DNA of 64,000 nt from Paucibacter sp. PLA-PC-4 (GCF_026241155.1 NZ_JAPFGP010000007.1:239415-303414); one strand, 5' to 3'. Shown: positions 1 through 9,553, counted from the first letter of the stretch. Notes: generated from the sequence alone by a model not told the origin. Made by a program: numbers and translations.

Positions 1-161
1 GTTCTTGTCGATCACCACCGCCACCTTGGGCGGCGCGAAGTCCAGCGGCATGTTCCAGGCCGCCGCCATCACATCGCGCTGATCACCGTGCGCGCTGACC
101 ACCAGCACGGTGGGGCCGTGGTTCAAGAGGCGGCTGGCCTTGGCCAGGTCGACCGCAACTC

Positions 162-165
<4 letters not shown>
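1..165 (-). CDS. Flavin reductase family protein, N-terminal part (cut by window edge)
   Basis: Only the first 55 codons are in the window; the gene runs off the left edge. The N-terminus contains VLVSAHGDQRDVMAAAW followed by a PPKVAVVIDK segment. This resembles the FMN-binding split barrel of flavoredoxin-type flavin reductases, where a V-[TS]-[TS] strand is followed by N-x-M-A-A-A-W and a PP-x-V-A-V stretch. Such enzymes bind FMN and reduce it or pass electrons to a partner; no substrate can be read from this fragment. The start ATG overlaps the serB stop codon as ATGA, so the two are probably co-transcribed. The family call is moderate because the C-terminal half is missing. Confidence 0.65.
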
Positions 166-863
<698 letters not shown>

Positions 864-880
864 AGATTGGGTTGAGATGG

Positions 881-1288
881 TCAGTTCAGCCAGTTTTCAA
901 GGTTCAGTCCCGGCACACGCTGGAACTCCGCATCCGCGCTGACCAGGGTGGCCCCCAGTGCCAGCGCATGGGCGGCGATTAAGAGGTCGTTGGGGCCGAT
1001 GGGGGTGCCAGCGGATTCAAGCTGGGCGCGCAGCGAGGCGTAAACCGGCACCACCTTGTCGTCCAGCGGCAGCAGCAGCAGTGGCCGCATGGCGATTTCG
1101 TACTGACGCTGCAGGCGAGGGGAGGGGCGTTTTTGCAGTCCGTAGAGCAGCTCGCATTGCACCACGGTGTTGGTGCAAAGTTGACAGGCGCCGAGGGTTT
1201 GGAGTCGATCCCCCAGGCGCTTGGCGGCGCTGCCCACCGCGTCCTGCATGAGGTGGCTGATGATGTTGGTGTCCAGCAGGTAGAGCAT
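881..1288 (-). CDS. vapC: VapC-type PIN-domain ribonuclease toxin
   Basis: A 135-aa PIN-domain protein of the VapC toxin family, which cleaves RNA (often initiator tRNA or rRNA) when released from its antitoxin. It opens with MLYLLDTNIISHLM, the usual PIN start, with the first metal-binding Asp at residue 6. An acidic residue lies near the middle (CELLYGL), and PNDLLIAAHAL plus LVSADAEFQRVPGL supply the C-terminal acidic residues. The active site therefore looks intact. The antitoxin gene ends 8 bases upstream on the same strand, the standard vapBC order. The RNA target cannot be predicted from sequence. Confidence 0.9.
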   Translation of the reverse strand: MLYLLDTNIISHLMQDAVGSAAKRLGDRLQTLGACQLCTNTVVQCELLYGLQKRPSPRLQRQYEIAMRPLLLLPLDDKVVPVYASLRAQLESAGTPIGPNDLLIAAHALALGATLVSADAEFQRVPGLNLENWLN

Positions 1289-1296
1289 CTCGCGGC

Positions 1297-1629
1297 TCAG
1301 GAGTCCGGCGCTTCCAGCGCGATGTCATCCAGGGGGAGCAGCCCTGCATCCACGTCGGGGAATTCGTCGTCGATGCGGCCTTGCTTGGCCAGCTCTGCAA
1401 GGGCGGCCAACAGCGCCGCCGGTGATCCCTGCTCGTACTGCGGCTTGACGGGTTCGATGATCAGGCGCTCGCCCTCGCGCCGCATCACGGCCTCTTGGCC
1501 GGGCAACTCAAACTCCTTGGGGATGCGCACGGCCTGATTGGCACCGTTGCGGAACAGGCGCACATGCCGCGCGCCTGCTTCGGCATCGCACCGTGCATAT
1601 GACGGCGTCTTTTCTCTGGCTTCTGGCAT
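1297..1629 (-). CDS. vapB: VapB-type antitoxin (AbrB/SpoVT DNA-binding fold)
   Basis: The antitoxin partner of the adjacent VapC. The middle reads VRLFRNGANQAVRIPKEFELPG followed by AVMRREGERLIIEPV, the swapped-hairpin AbrB/MazE-type DNA-binding domain of the VapB family. The C-terminal tail, rich in acidic and hydrophobic residues (IDDEFPDVDAGLLPLDDI), is the expected toxin-binding region. I chose the ATG at 1629 (110 aa) rather than one 17 codons upstream because it leaves a normal-sized domain; the N-terminal extension of about 23 residues before the fold is still long. VapB normally binds its own promoter and represses the operon with VapC. Confidence 0.85.
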   Translation of the reverse strand: MPEAREKTPSYARCDAEAGARHVRLFRNGANQAVRIPKEFELPGQEAVMRREGERLIIEPVKPQYEQGSPAALLAALAELAKQGRIDDEFPDVDAGLLPLDDIALEAPDS

Positions 1630-1729
1630 GGCGGACTCCCGGTGGGCAGGCGACTTTGAGTCTAGCCTATGCTGCGACATATGCTCGGTATTCTCGTGAG
1701 GGGCTTCCGGGCCAAGGCATGGTGCGCTA

Positions 1730-1765
1730 AGCCCCAGCCTGGCGTCACGTCGTGGCTGGCGGGCT
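1730..1765 (-). terminator. Imperfect hairpin downstream of mfd
   Basis: AGCCCCAGCC at 1730-1739 can pair, with one bulge, with GGCTGGCGGGCT at 1754-1765. It lies between the mfd stop and the vapB start on the same strand and may end mfd transcription. There is no T-tract, so the call is weak. Confidence 0.3.
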
Positions 1766-1803
1766 AGGGCCGGCGTCTCCCGGCGGTCTCGATCAAGCCT
1801 GTG

Positions 1804-4800
1804 TCAATCCTGCCGTTGCGGCTGCCCCAGCAGGCGCAGCACCTCGCGGATCGCCTGCGCGCGGTCTTTGGGATCACTGAGTGCCTTGTCGATGCGCAGC
1901 TTGTCGTTGCCGACCAGCTTGATATTGCGATTTTTCTGCACCAGCTCGATGACGCGCATCGCGTCGATCGGCGGATTTGGGCGGAAGTTGATATTCATCA
2001 CGCTGGGCGCCGCATCGATCTTGGCCACGCCGTAGGGCTTGGCCAGCACGCGCAGCCGGTGCGTGTCGAACAGGGTTTGGCCCTGGGCCGGCAGCTTGCC
2101 GAAGCGGTCGGTGACTTCCTCCAGCAGCTTGTCGATCTGCTCGCTCTTGTCGGCCGTCGCCAGGCGCTTGTACAGACTCAGGCGCACGTGGACATCGCCG
2201 CAATAGGCATCGGGCAGCAACGCCGGTGCATGCAGATTGATCTCGGTAACGGCCGCCAACGGGCTCAAGAGATCGGGTTCCTTGCCGGCCTTCAGCGAGC
2301 GCACCGCCTCGCTGAGCATCTCGTTGTAGAGCTGGAAGCCGACTTCCATCATGTTGCCGCTCTGGTTCTCGCCCAGCACCTCGCCGGCGCCGCGTATCTC
2401 CAGATCGTGCATGGCCAGATAAAAGCCAGAGCCCAGCTCCTCCATCGCCTGGATCGCGTCCAGACGCTGGGTAGCCTGCTTGGTCAGGCCCTGGATGTCG
2501 GGCACCATTAGATAGGCATAGGCTTGGTGGTGCGAGCGGCCGACGCGCCCGCGCAACTGGTGCAATTGGGCCAGGCCGAACTTGTCGGCGCGCGCGATGA
2601 TGATGGTGTTGGCGCTCGGCACATCGATGCCGGTCTCGATGATGGTCGAGCACAGCAGGACGTTGTGCTTGCCGCCGACAAACTCGCGCATCACTCGCTC
2701 CAGCTCGCGCTCGGGCATCTGGCCATGGGCCACGATGATGCGGGCCTCGGGAACCAGCTCCTCGAGCTTTTGGCGCCGGTTCTCGATGGTGTCGACCTCG
2801 TTGTGCAGGAAGTAGACCTGACCGCCGCGCTTGAGCTCGCGCAGCATGGCTTCGCGTATCGTGCCGCTGCTCTCGGCACGCACGAAGGTCTTGATTGCTA
2901 ATCGCCGCTGCGGGGCGGTCGCGATGACGCTAAGGTCGCGCAAGCCTTCCAGCGCCATGCCCAGCGTGCGCGGGATCGGCGTCGCGGTCAGCGTCAATAC
3001 GTCGACTTCAGCGCGCATGGCCTTCATCGCCTCCTTGTGGCGCACGCCGAAGCGGTGTTCCTCGTCGATCACCAAGAGGCCCAGGCGGGCGAACTTGACC
3101 TCGGCGCTGAGCAGCTTGTGCGTGCCGATCACGATGTCGATGGTGCCGTCGGCCAGGCCTTCCATCGCGGCCTTGATCTCCTTGGTCGATCGGAAGCGGC
3201 TCATCTCGGCGACCTTGACCGGCCACTTGCCGAAGCGGTCGGCAATGTTCTGGAAATGCTGTTCGGCCAGCAGGGTGGTCGGCGCCAGCACCGCCACCTG
3301 CTTGCCGCCCATCACCGCGACAAAGGCCGCGCGCAGCGCCACCTCGGTCTTGCCGAAGCCCACATCGCCGCAGACCAGGCGGTCCATCGGCTTCGGGCTG
3401 ATCATGTCCTGGATCACCGCATGGATCGCGGCGCGCTGGTCCGGCGTTTCCTCGAAGCCGAAGCTCGCAGCAAAGGCCTCGTAGTCATGGCCCGAGTAGC
3501 GGAAGGCATGTCCCTCGCGGGCAGCGCGGCGGGCATAGAGGTTCAAGAGCTCGGCGGCGGTGTCGCGCACCTGTTCGGCCGCCTTGCGCTTGGCCTTCTC
3601 CCACTGACCCGAACCCAGCCGGTGCAGCGGCGCCTCTTCGGCGGAGACGCCGGTATAGCGGCTGATCAGGTGCAGTTGGGCCACCGGCACGTACAGCGTG
3701 GCCTTGTCGGCGTATTCCAGGTGCAGGAACTCGCTGGCGCCGTCGCCGATGTCGATATTGATCAGGCCCTGATAGCGGCCGATGCCGTGGTTGCTGTGCA
3801 CCACCGGGTCGCCGACCTTGAGCTCGCTGAGGTCCTTGATCAGCGCATTGACATCGCTGACCTGCTCCTGCTTGCGGCGCCGGCGCGTCGTCGGCGTGGT
3901 CGCGAACAGCTCGGTCTCAGTGAACAGCTGCAGCTCACGCCCGTCCTCGGGCTCGCGCCAGAAGAAACCCGCTGCGAGGGGCGCTGCGGTGATTGCGAAC
4001 TTCTCATCACTGGCCTCGAACTCGGCCAGGTCCTTCACGGAAGGCGGCTCGATCTTGTTGTCGCGCAGCAGTTCTAAGAGGCTCTCACGCCGCCCCTCGC
4101 TCTCGGCCAGGATCAGCACGCGGTGCGGCGTGCTCTTCAGATGTGCGGCCAGCCGGGCCAGCGGTTCCTGCGCGCCGCGCTCGACCGAGACATCGGGCAG
4201 CGGCCGCGCGTAGTCGGCCACCTCATCGACGGATACGCTGCCGCGTACCGCCAGCACCGCATGGCTGTGGGTCAGCGCGAAGAACTCCTCGACCTTCAGG
4301 AACAGCTCCTCGGGCGGCAGGATGGGCCGATCGGGGTCGTGCTGCAGAAAGCGGTGGCGCTCTCGGGTGTCGGTCCAGAAGCGGTTCAGCGCCGCATCGA
4401 TGTCGCCATGCAGCGCCAGGCCCAGCTCGGCGCCGACGAAATCGAACAGCGTCGCGGTCTGCTCAAAGAAAATCGGCAGGTAGTACTCGATGCCGCCGCT
4501 GGCAATGCCCTGGTCGATGTCCTTGTAGATGCGCGACTTGCTCGGGTCGCCCTCCATCTTCTCGCGCCAGCGCGAGCGGAAGGCCTTGCGCGAGGCCTCG
4601 TCCATCGGGAACTCGCGGCCTGGCAGAAGCCGTACCTCGGGCACCGGATAGAGGCTGCGCTGGCTGTCGGGATCGAAGGTGCGGATCGAGTCGACCTCGT
4701 CACCGAACAGATCGACCCGGTAAGGCACCAGTGAACCCATCGGGAACAGATCGATCAGGCCGCCGCGCACCGCGTACTCGCCCGGCGAGACGACCTGGCT

Positions 4801-5280
4801 GACGTGGGTGTAGCCGCCCAGGGTCAGCTGCGACTTCAGGCTGGCTTCGTCCAGGCGCTGTTTCTGCTTGAAATGGAAGGTGGTCGCGGCCAGGAAGCTG
4901 GGCGGCGCCAGCCTTGTGAGCGCGGTGGTGGCCGGCAGCAGCACGACGTCGACCGGGCGCTGGTCCACCGGCTTGCCCTGGCTTTGCAACAGGCTCCACA
5001 AGGTGGCCAACCGCTCCGAGATCAGGTCCTGGTGGGGCGAGAAGGTGTCATAGGGCAGGGTTTCCCAGTCGGGGAAAACGGCGACCCGCAGATCGGGCGC
5101 GAAGAACTTCAGCTCGTCCTCCAGGCGCTGCGTGTCGCCCGGCTCGGCCGTGACGATCAGGCTCAGCCGGCCGGCGTCGCGCTGCTGCAGCGCAAAGCGC
5201 GCCAGCAACAGGGCATCGGCCGAGCCGGTGGGGCGGGGCTGGTTAAACTTTTTTCCGGGGGCGATCAGGGGCAGCTGCAT
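1804..5280 (-). CDS. mfd: Transcription-repair coupling factor Mfd
   Basis: Mfd is a DNA translocase that removes RNA polymerase stalled at lesions and recruits UvrA for nucleotide excision repair. The product is 1158 aa, the normal family size. In order it has an N-terminal UvrB-like region, the RNA-polymerase interaction domain beginning near GDPVVHSNHGIGRYQGL, helicase motif I (GDVGFGKTEVALRAAF), motif II (DEEHRFGVRHKE), motif III (LTATPIPRTL), motifs V-VI (STIIETGIDVPSANT; QLRGRVGRS) and a C-terminal UvrA-binding module. I chose the ATG at 5280; a TTG three codons upstream is the alternative. No clear Shine-Dalgarno sequence precedes it. Confidence 0.97.
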   Translation of the reverse strand: MQLPLIAPGKKFNQPRPTGSADALLLARFALQQRDAGRLSLIVTAEPGDTQRLEDELKFFAPDLRVAVFPDWETLPYDTFSPHQDLISERLATLWSLLQSQGKPVDQRPVDVVLLPATTALTRLAPPSFLAATTFHFKQKQRLDEASLKSQLTLGGYTHVSQVVSPGEYAVRGGLIDLFPMGSLVPYRVDLFGDEVDSIRTFDPDSQRSLYPVPEVRLLPGREFPMDEASRKAFRSRWREKMEGDPSKSRIYKDIDQGIASGGIEYYLPIFFEQTATLFDFVGAELGLALHGDIDAALNRFWTDTRERHRFLQHDPDRPILPPEELFLKVEEFFALTHSHAVLAVRGSVSVDEVADYARPLPDVSVERGAQEPLARLAAHLKSTPHRVLILAESEGRRESLLELLRDNKIEPPSVKDLAEFEASDEKFAITAAPLAAGFFWREPEDGRELQLFTETELFATTPTTRRRRKQEQVSDVNALIKDLSELKVGDPVVHSNHGIGRYQGLINIDIGDGASEFLHLEYADKATLYVPVAQLHLISRYTGVSAEEAPLHRLGSGQWEKAKRKAAEQVRDTAAELLNLYARRAAREGHAFRYSGHDYEAFAASFGFEETPDQRAAIHAVIQDMISPKPMDRLVCGDVGFGKTEVALRAAFVAVMGGKQVAVLAPTTLLAEQHFQNIADRFGKWPVKVAEMSRFRSTKEIKAAMEGLADGTIDIVIGTHKLLSAEVKFARLGLLVIDEEHRFGVRHKEAMKAMRAEVDVLTLTATPIPRTLGMALEGLRDLSVIATAPQRRLAIKTFVRAESSGTIREAMLRELKRGGQVYFLHNEVDTIENRRQKLEELVPEARIIVAHGQMPERELERVMREFVGGKHNVLLCSTIIETGIDVPSANTIIIARADKFGLAQLHQLRGRVGRSHHQAYAYLMVPDIQGLTKQATQRLDAIQAMEELGSGFYLAMHDLEIRGAGEVLGENQSGNMMEVGFQLYNEMLSEAVRSLKAGKEPDLLSPLAAVTEINLHAPALLPDAYCGDVHVRLSLYKRLATADKSEQIDKLLEEVTDRFGKLPAQGQTLFDTHRLRVLAKPYGVAKIDAAPSVMNINFRPNPPIDAMRVIELVQKNRNIKLVGNDKLRIDKALSDPKDRAQAIREVLRLLGQPQRQD

Positions 5281-5294
5281 GGCGCACAAATAAG

Positions 5295-5316
5295 GACAGC
5301 CCCGACTGGGGCTGTC
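5295..5316 (-). terminator. Perfect 9-bp hairpin between the esterase-like gene and mfd
   Basis: GACAGCCCC at 5295-5303 and GGGGCTGTC at 5308-5316 form a perfect 9-bp stem with a 4-base loop. It lies between the stop of the upstream lipoprotein gene and the mfd start. Only a short T-containing stretch follows on the minus strand, so it may be a weak terminator or an attenuating hairpin in the mfd leader. Confidence 0.45.
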
Positions 5317-5349
5317 GCGATTGTAGGGAGGCTGCGCCGGCGCCGCCGA

Positions 5350-6534
5350 TCAGGGCTGAATCTCGAACACCAGGATCTGGTTGCGGTCGGTCGCGGAGTC
5401 GGCCGTCGGGAAGTTGTCATCGGCCACCACCACCAGGCTGGACCGGCCATTGGCCAGCTTCGGGCCCAGACTCAGGCCTTCCAGATTGGCAATGCCGCCG
5501 AGCTGGGCCTTCAGCGTCTCGAAGTCCAGCACCAGGCGCTTCTTGACTGCGGCCGCGCCCTGCAGCGTGGCGTTGTTCAGCACATTGCTGGCGCCGCTGA
5601 TGTCGATCTCGTAGAGTCGCACCTGGTTGCCGACCACGCCCACCGAGAAGCTTCGCTCCAGCACCAGAAAGCGAGTGGCGCTGAGAGCCAGGATCTCGGT
5701 GGCGCCGCTGACGCTGAAGCTCGTGGCCGGCACCGGCGTGGCCTGCACCTTCTCGACCGGGTAGGCGTACTGGGCTGTGGCCTGGCCGCTGGCGCGGTCA
5801 AACATCGTGATGCGCGACTGCGCGCCGGCCGTCAGGCTGGGTGCGGCGCCGTCCTGGATCAGCGGCCCTTCCATCAGCACGACGGCCGAACGGCCATCGG
5901 GCGTGAAGGCAAGGCCCTCGAACACTGCATTGCCACGCGGGCCGCTGTTGTCGGCACTGATCTGGAACATCGCCGGCAGCTGGTAGTCGCGCTGATGTTG
6001 GCCCTGCGCGTTGACCTCGCGGATGAAGGGCTGGATCAGCCGGTTCGGCGTGCCCAGCGTCCGCTCGCCCTCGCTGACCCAGACGTACATACCGCTGACA
6101 GGGTCGATGCGCACGGCCTCCGGATCGGCCACCTTGAGATCGGGGACCTTGGGGTAGTCGCTGCCATCGGGCTGCTTCAGCTTGATGGTTGAGAGCAGCT
6201 GCACACCGCTGAACTGGCTCGCGTCGAAGCTCAGCTTGGCGGTGTACAGGCGCGGCGCGTTCGGTGAGTCGGTGGTGGTGCGGTCGTCACTGATCAGGAC
6301 ATAGCTGTCACTCTTGGCGTCGTAGTCGATGCCCGACAGCCCGCCCACCACGGTGCCCTGGAACTCCATGCGGCGCGGCAGCAGTTGCTGGCCGATCAGG
6401 CGCAGGCTGCTGACGCTGATCTCGGTCGAGTTGCCGTCGTCGCTGCCGCCGCAGCCGGCCAGCAGGGCCAGAGGAAGCAGGCAGCACAGCAGGGCGCGGG
6501 GGGAGGGCATGGTAGACGTGAGGCTTGTATTCAT
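5350..6534 (-). CDS. Phytase-like esterase-domain lipoprotein
   Basis: A 394-aa predicted lipoprotein. A signal peptide ends in the lipobox LLAGC at about residue 24. The mature part starts with a Gly/Ser/Asp linker and then GLSGIDYDAKSDSYVLISDDR, the opening of the 'esterase-like activity of phytase' beta-propeller family. Later segments also fit that fold, such as DPEAVRIDPVSGMYVWVSEGER, NAVFEGLAFTPDGRSAVVLMEGP and LSLGPKLANGRSSLVVVADDNF. Members are secreted or surface-anchored phosphatase/esterase-like proteins of mostly unproven substrate. I chose the ATG at 6534 because it sits directly before the signal peptide. It is divergent from the DJ-1/PfpI gene. Confidence 0.75.
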   Translation of the reverse strand: MNTSLTSTMPSPRALLCCLLPLALLAGCGGSDDGNSTEISVSSLRLIGQQLLPRRMEFQGTVVGGLSGIDYDAKSDSYVLISDDRTTTDSPNAPRLYTAKLSFDASQFSGVQLLSTIKLKQPDGSDYPKVPDLKVADPEAVRIDPVSGMYVWVSEGERTLGTPNRLIQPFIREVNAQGQHQRDYQLPAMFQISADNSGPRGNAVFEGLAFTPDGRSAVVLMEGPLIQDGAAPSLTAGAQSRITMFDRASGQATAQYAYPVEKVQATPVPATSFSVSGATEILALSATRFLVLERSFSVGVVGNQVRLYEIDISGASNVLNNATLQGAAAVKKRLVLDFETLKAQLGGIANLEGLSLGPKLANGRSSLVVVADDNFPTADSATDRNQILVFEIQP

Positions 6535-6658
6535 GGCTGGCATTGTTTGCGCCGGCCGTGTCAGCGGCATGACCGCCGGTGGTGCGCACTGCGGCGCCCG
6601 TCCGGCCTGCGCACCGCCGCTCGTGGCATGCTTGCGCTTTATGACTGCAAAGGCGCAC

Positions 6659-7327
6659 ATGAAGCTCGGGATTTATCTGTTCGACGAGGTCGAGGTGCTG
6701 GACTTTGCCGGCCCCTTCGAGGTGTTTTCTACCGCCTCGCGCCTTGCCGCGCGCGACGGCGGCGAGCCGCCGTTCGAGGTGCTGACCCTAGGCCCCAGCC
6801 TCGACCCGGTGCGCGCCCGTGCCGGTCTCATGGTGACGCCGCAATACACACTGGACCAGCATCCCGAGCTGGATGTGCTGATCGTGCCCGGCGGCGTGGT
6901 CACGGCCGAGTTGCAGCGCCCGGGCCTGGACGACTGGCTGCTGGTGCAGAGCTGCCGGCTCAAGGTTCTGGCCTCGATCTGCACCGGCGCCTTCTTGCTC
7001 GAGAAAGCTGGGCTTTTGACCGAACGCGAGGCCATCACGCACTGGGAAGACCTGGACGATCTGCGCGCCGCCTCCCAGGCTTCCGGCTCGCTGCTGAAGG
7101 TGCTGGCCAAGCAGCGCTGGGTGGAGGCCAAGCCCTGGGTGCATCACGGCGGCACCTGCCGGCTTTTCACGTCGGCCGGCATTTCGGCTGGCATTGATCT
7201 GAGCCTGCATTTGGTGGCCGAGCTGGCCAGTCCCGACCTGGCGCGCCGCACCGCCCGCCAGATGGACTATGACTGGCGCGCGGCCAATGGCTCGGTATTG
7301 CAGGCGGCGCTGGGTCGCGAGGCTTGA
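6659..7327 (+). CDS. DJ-1/PfpI family protein (class I glutamine amidotransferase-like)
   Basis: A 222-aa protein of the DJ-1/PfpI superfamily. It starts with MKLGIYLFDEVEVLDFAGPFEV, the usual beta-1 and glutamate loop. The nucleophile elbow is ASICTGAFLLEKAGLL with the candidate catalytic Cys, followed by THWEDLDDL and a GGTCRLFTSAGISAGIDLSLHLV segment close to the GlxA/isonitrile-hydratase branch. It lacks the C-terminal AraC helix-turn-helix found in GlxA regulators, so an enzyme such as an isonitrile hydratase or deglycase is more likely than a regulator. I chose the ATG at 6659 because AAGG lies at good spacing; an in-frame ATG exists at 6641. Confidence 0.8.
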   Translation: MKLGIYLFDEVEVLDFAGPFEVFSTASRLAARDGGEPPFEVLTLGPSLDPVRARAGLMVTPQYTLDQHPELDVLIVPGGVVTAELQRPGLDDWLLVQSCRLKVLASICTGAFLLEKAGLLTEREAITHWEDLDDLRAASQASGSLLKVLAKQRWVEAKPWVHHGGTCRLFTSAGISAGIDLSLHLVAELASPDLARRTARQMDYDWRAANGSVLQAALGREA

Positions 7328-7330
7328 CGC

Positions 7331-8167
7331 TCAGCGCTCAGCTTGGTGTTCATGCCACAGCCGCGACAGGGTGGTGTTGCAGGCATCCACTGTGGCGATG
7401 CAGTCCAGGCCGCTGCGCTCGACCTCGGCCAGCAGTTGTAGCCAGGCCGGTGCGGCCTCCAGAATTAGCTTGGAGTGGCCGGTGCTGACCCAGCCTGCCT
7501 CGGCCAGCTGCTGCAGGTAAACCCAGGTCTGGCGCCGCGCCAGACCGGCAAACGATCCGATCAGGGCCTGGGCCATCGGCAGATGCAGGCCGCCGCTGCG
7601 CCGCGCTGCGGCCTGGCCGGCAGCGCCGGCCGCGGCCATCGCCAGGGTGGCCAGCACGCCGACCAGGCGCTGCAAGCCATTGCCCGACAGGCGCAGCGAG
7701 ACCTGGTCCTGGATGCGGGTCGCAGTGGCGGCATAGAGCTGGAACACGTCGGCCTTGCACAGCTGTTCTGCCGAGCCGGTGATGCCGATCCCCTCTTTGG
7801 GAATGGTCAGGGTCGAAACTGCCGTAAGCGCGGTGACCTCGTAGCGGGCCAGCTCCTTGCCGACCGGCGATGTCCAGCCGATCACGTCGCCGAACCACAA
7901 AATGGCGACCGGCACGTCGTCGCCGTTCTCCCCACGACCATGAGGCCGCGAGCTCAGGCGAGTTGCCCCCTCGCGTATGGCCATCCATTGCTGCAGTGGC
8001 TGACCGGCCTCGATGATGGCCTGGCCACGGCCATAGTGCTGCACCGTGGCCAGCTTCAGCCAGCTCTGGGCCGACGTGCCGTCTGCTGCCCCACAGCTGC
8101 CGACTGCGCGCAGATTCGGCATGCCGACCACGCCAGCGGGCGCGACCGCCTTCTTGTCAATTGCCAC
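7331..8167 (-). CDS. Crp/Fnr-type transcriptional regulator
   Basis: A 278-aa protein with the two-domain layout of Crp/Fnr regulators. Residues of about 45-150 resemble a cyclic-nucleotide-binding-like beta roll (YGRGQAIIEAGQPLQQWMAIREGATRL, then AILWFGDVIGW). A long helix and a C-terminal winged helix follow, ending near LARRQTWVYLQQLAEAGWV, which fits the recognition helix and wing. The four FNR-type cysteines are not seen, so an iron-sulfur sensor is unlikely; the ligand is unknown. The start is a GTG at 8167 with AGAGG upstream. It runs convergent to the DJ-1 gene with only 3 bases between stops. Confidence 0.7.
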   Translation of the reverse strand: MAIDKKAVAPAGVVGMPNLRAVGSCGAADGTSAQSWLKLATVQHYGRGQAIIEAGQPLQQWMAIREGATRLSSRPHGRGENGDDVPVAILWFGDVIGWTSPVGKELARYEVTALTAVSTLTIPKEGIGITGSAEQLCKADVFQLYAATATRIQDQVSLRLSGNGLQRLVGVLATLAMAAAGAAGQAAARRSGGLHLPMAQALIGSFAGLARRQTWVYLQQLAEAGWVSTGHSKLILEAAPAWLQLLAEVERSGLDCIATVDACNTTLSRLWHEHQAER

Positions 8168-8307
8168 CTCGATACCTCTGATTTCTTTGCTTCAGTGTCC
8201 ATGGCCGCCGCGGCGTCAAAGCCCCGAAAAGCATGGCTTGCTGCGGGCGCCTGGCGCACACGCGACACACGCGGGAAACACTCTCGTCCGGTCTGCGGCG
8301 CGAGCAG

Positions 8308-9006
8308 CTACCAGATCGACAGACTGCGCGTGAGCAAGCGCTGGATCCAGCTGCGCGAGGCGGCCTCCGAGACCTCGCCGCGGCCCAGCGACTCCAAATT
8401 GGCGCTGGCCACATCTCGTGACTGCACGATATTGCCGGCCTTGATGTCGCGCGGGTCGACCACCCCAGAGAAGCGCAGGGTCTGAGCGCTACCGTTGAGC
8501 GCCATGCTGCGCTCGCCGGCCACCAGCAAATGACCGTTGGGCAGTACATTGATGACGGTCACTGCGAGCTGGCTGTTGAAACTGCTGCTGTTCTCGGTCT
8601 GGCCCGAGCCGCGGAAGGAGTCGCTGCCGGCGGCCGTCGCATTGGCGTTCAGCAGCGACTCGAAGAAGCCACCCGACTTGGCGTCGCCGCTGCCACTGCC
8701 GGGTCCCTTGATCGCGAATTTGTTGTCGCGGCTGGTGTCGGTGGCGTTCTTCTGGCTGGCCTGCAGGCTTTCGGCGATGTCGACTTTCAATGTGTCGCCG
8801 ATGTGTTGCGGACGGCGTTCGCTGGAGAACAGCGAGGCCGTCGGCATATGGGCCTGGTAGATCGCGCCATTGGGCGTGCGTTCCAGATAGTGCGGTGCCG
8901 GCAGCGGGGGCGCGCTCAGCGGGCCCTGAACCAGACGGGGCGAAGGGCCGGCGCAGGCACTTAGCAGCAAGCCCAGAACGGGAAGAAGAGGGATGGCTTT
9001 CATCAT
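8308..9006 (-). CDS. flgH: FlgH-family flagellar L-ring lipoprotein, isolated copy
   Basis: FlgH forms the L ring of the flagellar basal body in the outer membrane. This 232-aa product has a lipoprotein signal (LLLSACAG), then NGAIYQAHMPTASLFSSERRPQHIGDTLKVDI, a Ser/Gly-rich variable region, VINVLPNGHLLVAGERSMALNGSAQTLRFSGVVDPRDI and a C-terminal WIQRLLTRSLSIW. These are the hallmark FlgH blocks, in order and at full length. No other ring, rod or hook gene lies nearby. Two unrelated small genes sit just upstream (4 bases from the lipoprotein gene), apparently in one operon. It could be the only flgH in the genome, displaced, or a second copy with another use. Confidence 0.85.
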   Translation of the reverse strand: MMKAIPLLPVLGLLLSACAGPSPRLVQGPLSAPPLPAPHYLERTPNGAIYQAHMPTASLFSSERRPQHIGDTLKVDIAESLQASQKNATDTSRDNKFAIKGPGSGSGDAKSGGFFESLLNANATAAGSDSFRGSGQTENSSSFNSQLAVTVINVLPNGHLLVAGERSMALNGSAQTLRFSGVVDPRDIKAGNIVQSRDVASANLESLGRGEVSEAASRSWIQRLLTRSLSIW

Positions 9007-9010
9007 GTGC

Positions 9011-9553
9011 TCAGCTCTCGAAACCGGTGATGACGGCCTTGACGACCGGGGCCAGCTTGCGTCGCGTGCTGGCCCATTTGCTGCTGCGCAGATCGCCGTC
9101 CAGGGCGTAGCTGCTGTGCGCGATCAGACGTCCACCCGGTTTGTGCAGGCTTACAGTGGCGGCCTTGACATAGGCTTGGTAGCCCTCGGCCAACGGCGGG
9201 ATGTCCCACTGGATGCTGGCGGCGTAGCGCAGCCAGGTCTCGCAGTCGGGCGGCGCGGTGCCAGCCGCATAGACGCGGCTGCTGATGCGCAGCTCGCGCA
9301 GCTCGGCCTGCAGCGCCGGCACCAGGTCGGCCATCTGGACTTCGCGGTTGTACTCGATGCAGACGCTGCGCGGAGGCGCGTCGCCGTGATGCACGGTGTC
9401 GACAGCCCGACCCGGGCCGTAGGCGATGGCGGTGGAGGTGGCGGCGCCGGCTGCCTTGACCAGCTCCCAGGCGGGCAACGGGCTGACGAGCGCGCAGCCT
9501 GTTTGTGAGCCGGCTAGCAGCAACGCGATGCCGGTCGATGCGATGGCTCGCAT
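9011..9553 (-). CDS. Small outer-membrane lipoprotein, possibly Sbal_3080-like
   Basis: A 180-aa protein with a signal peptide ending in the lipobox QTGC (Cys at about residue 20). The mature part has CIEYNREVQMADLVPALQAEL, a CETWLRYAASIQWD segment and a C-terminal SSKWASTRRKLAPVVKAVI block. This pattern reminds me of the Sbal_3080 family of small lipoproteins, of unknown function; the match is from memory and uncertain. It sits between a 118-aa unknown gene (3 bases upstream) and flgH (4 bases downstream), so the three are probably made together. A role in the outer membrane alongside FlgH is an inference only. Confidence 0.6.
   Translation of the reverse strand: MRAIASTGIALLLAGSQTGCALVSPLPAWELVKAAGAATSTAIAYGPGRAVDTVHHGDAPPRSVCIEYNREVQMADLVPALQAELRELRISSRVYAAGTAPPDCETWLRYAASIQWDIPPLAEGYQAYVKAATVSLHKPGGRLIAHSSYALDGDLRSSKWASTRRKLAPVVKAVITGFES

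Noticed and set aside
4804..6192. Plus-strand ORF of 462 codons opposite mfd and the lipoprotein gene
   Set aside because: It is a mirror of minus-strand genes with strong family matches. The translation is rich in His, Gln, Arg and Gly with no domain pattern, as expected for antisense frames of G+C-rich genes.
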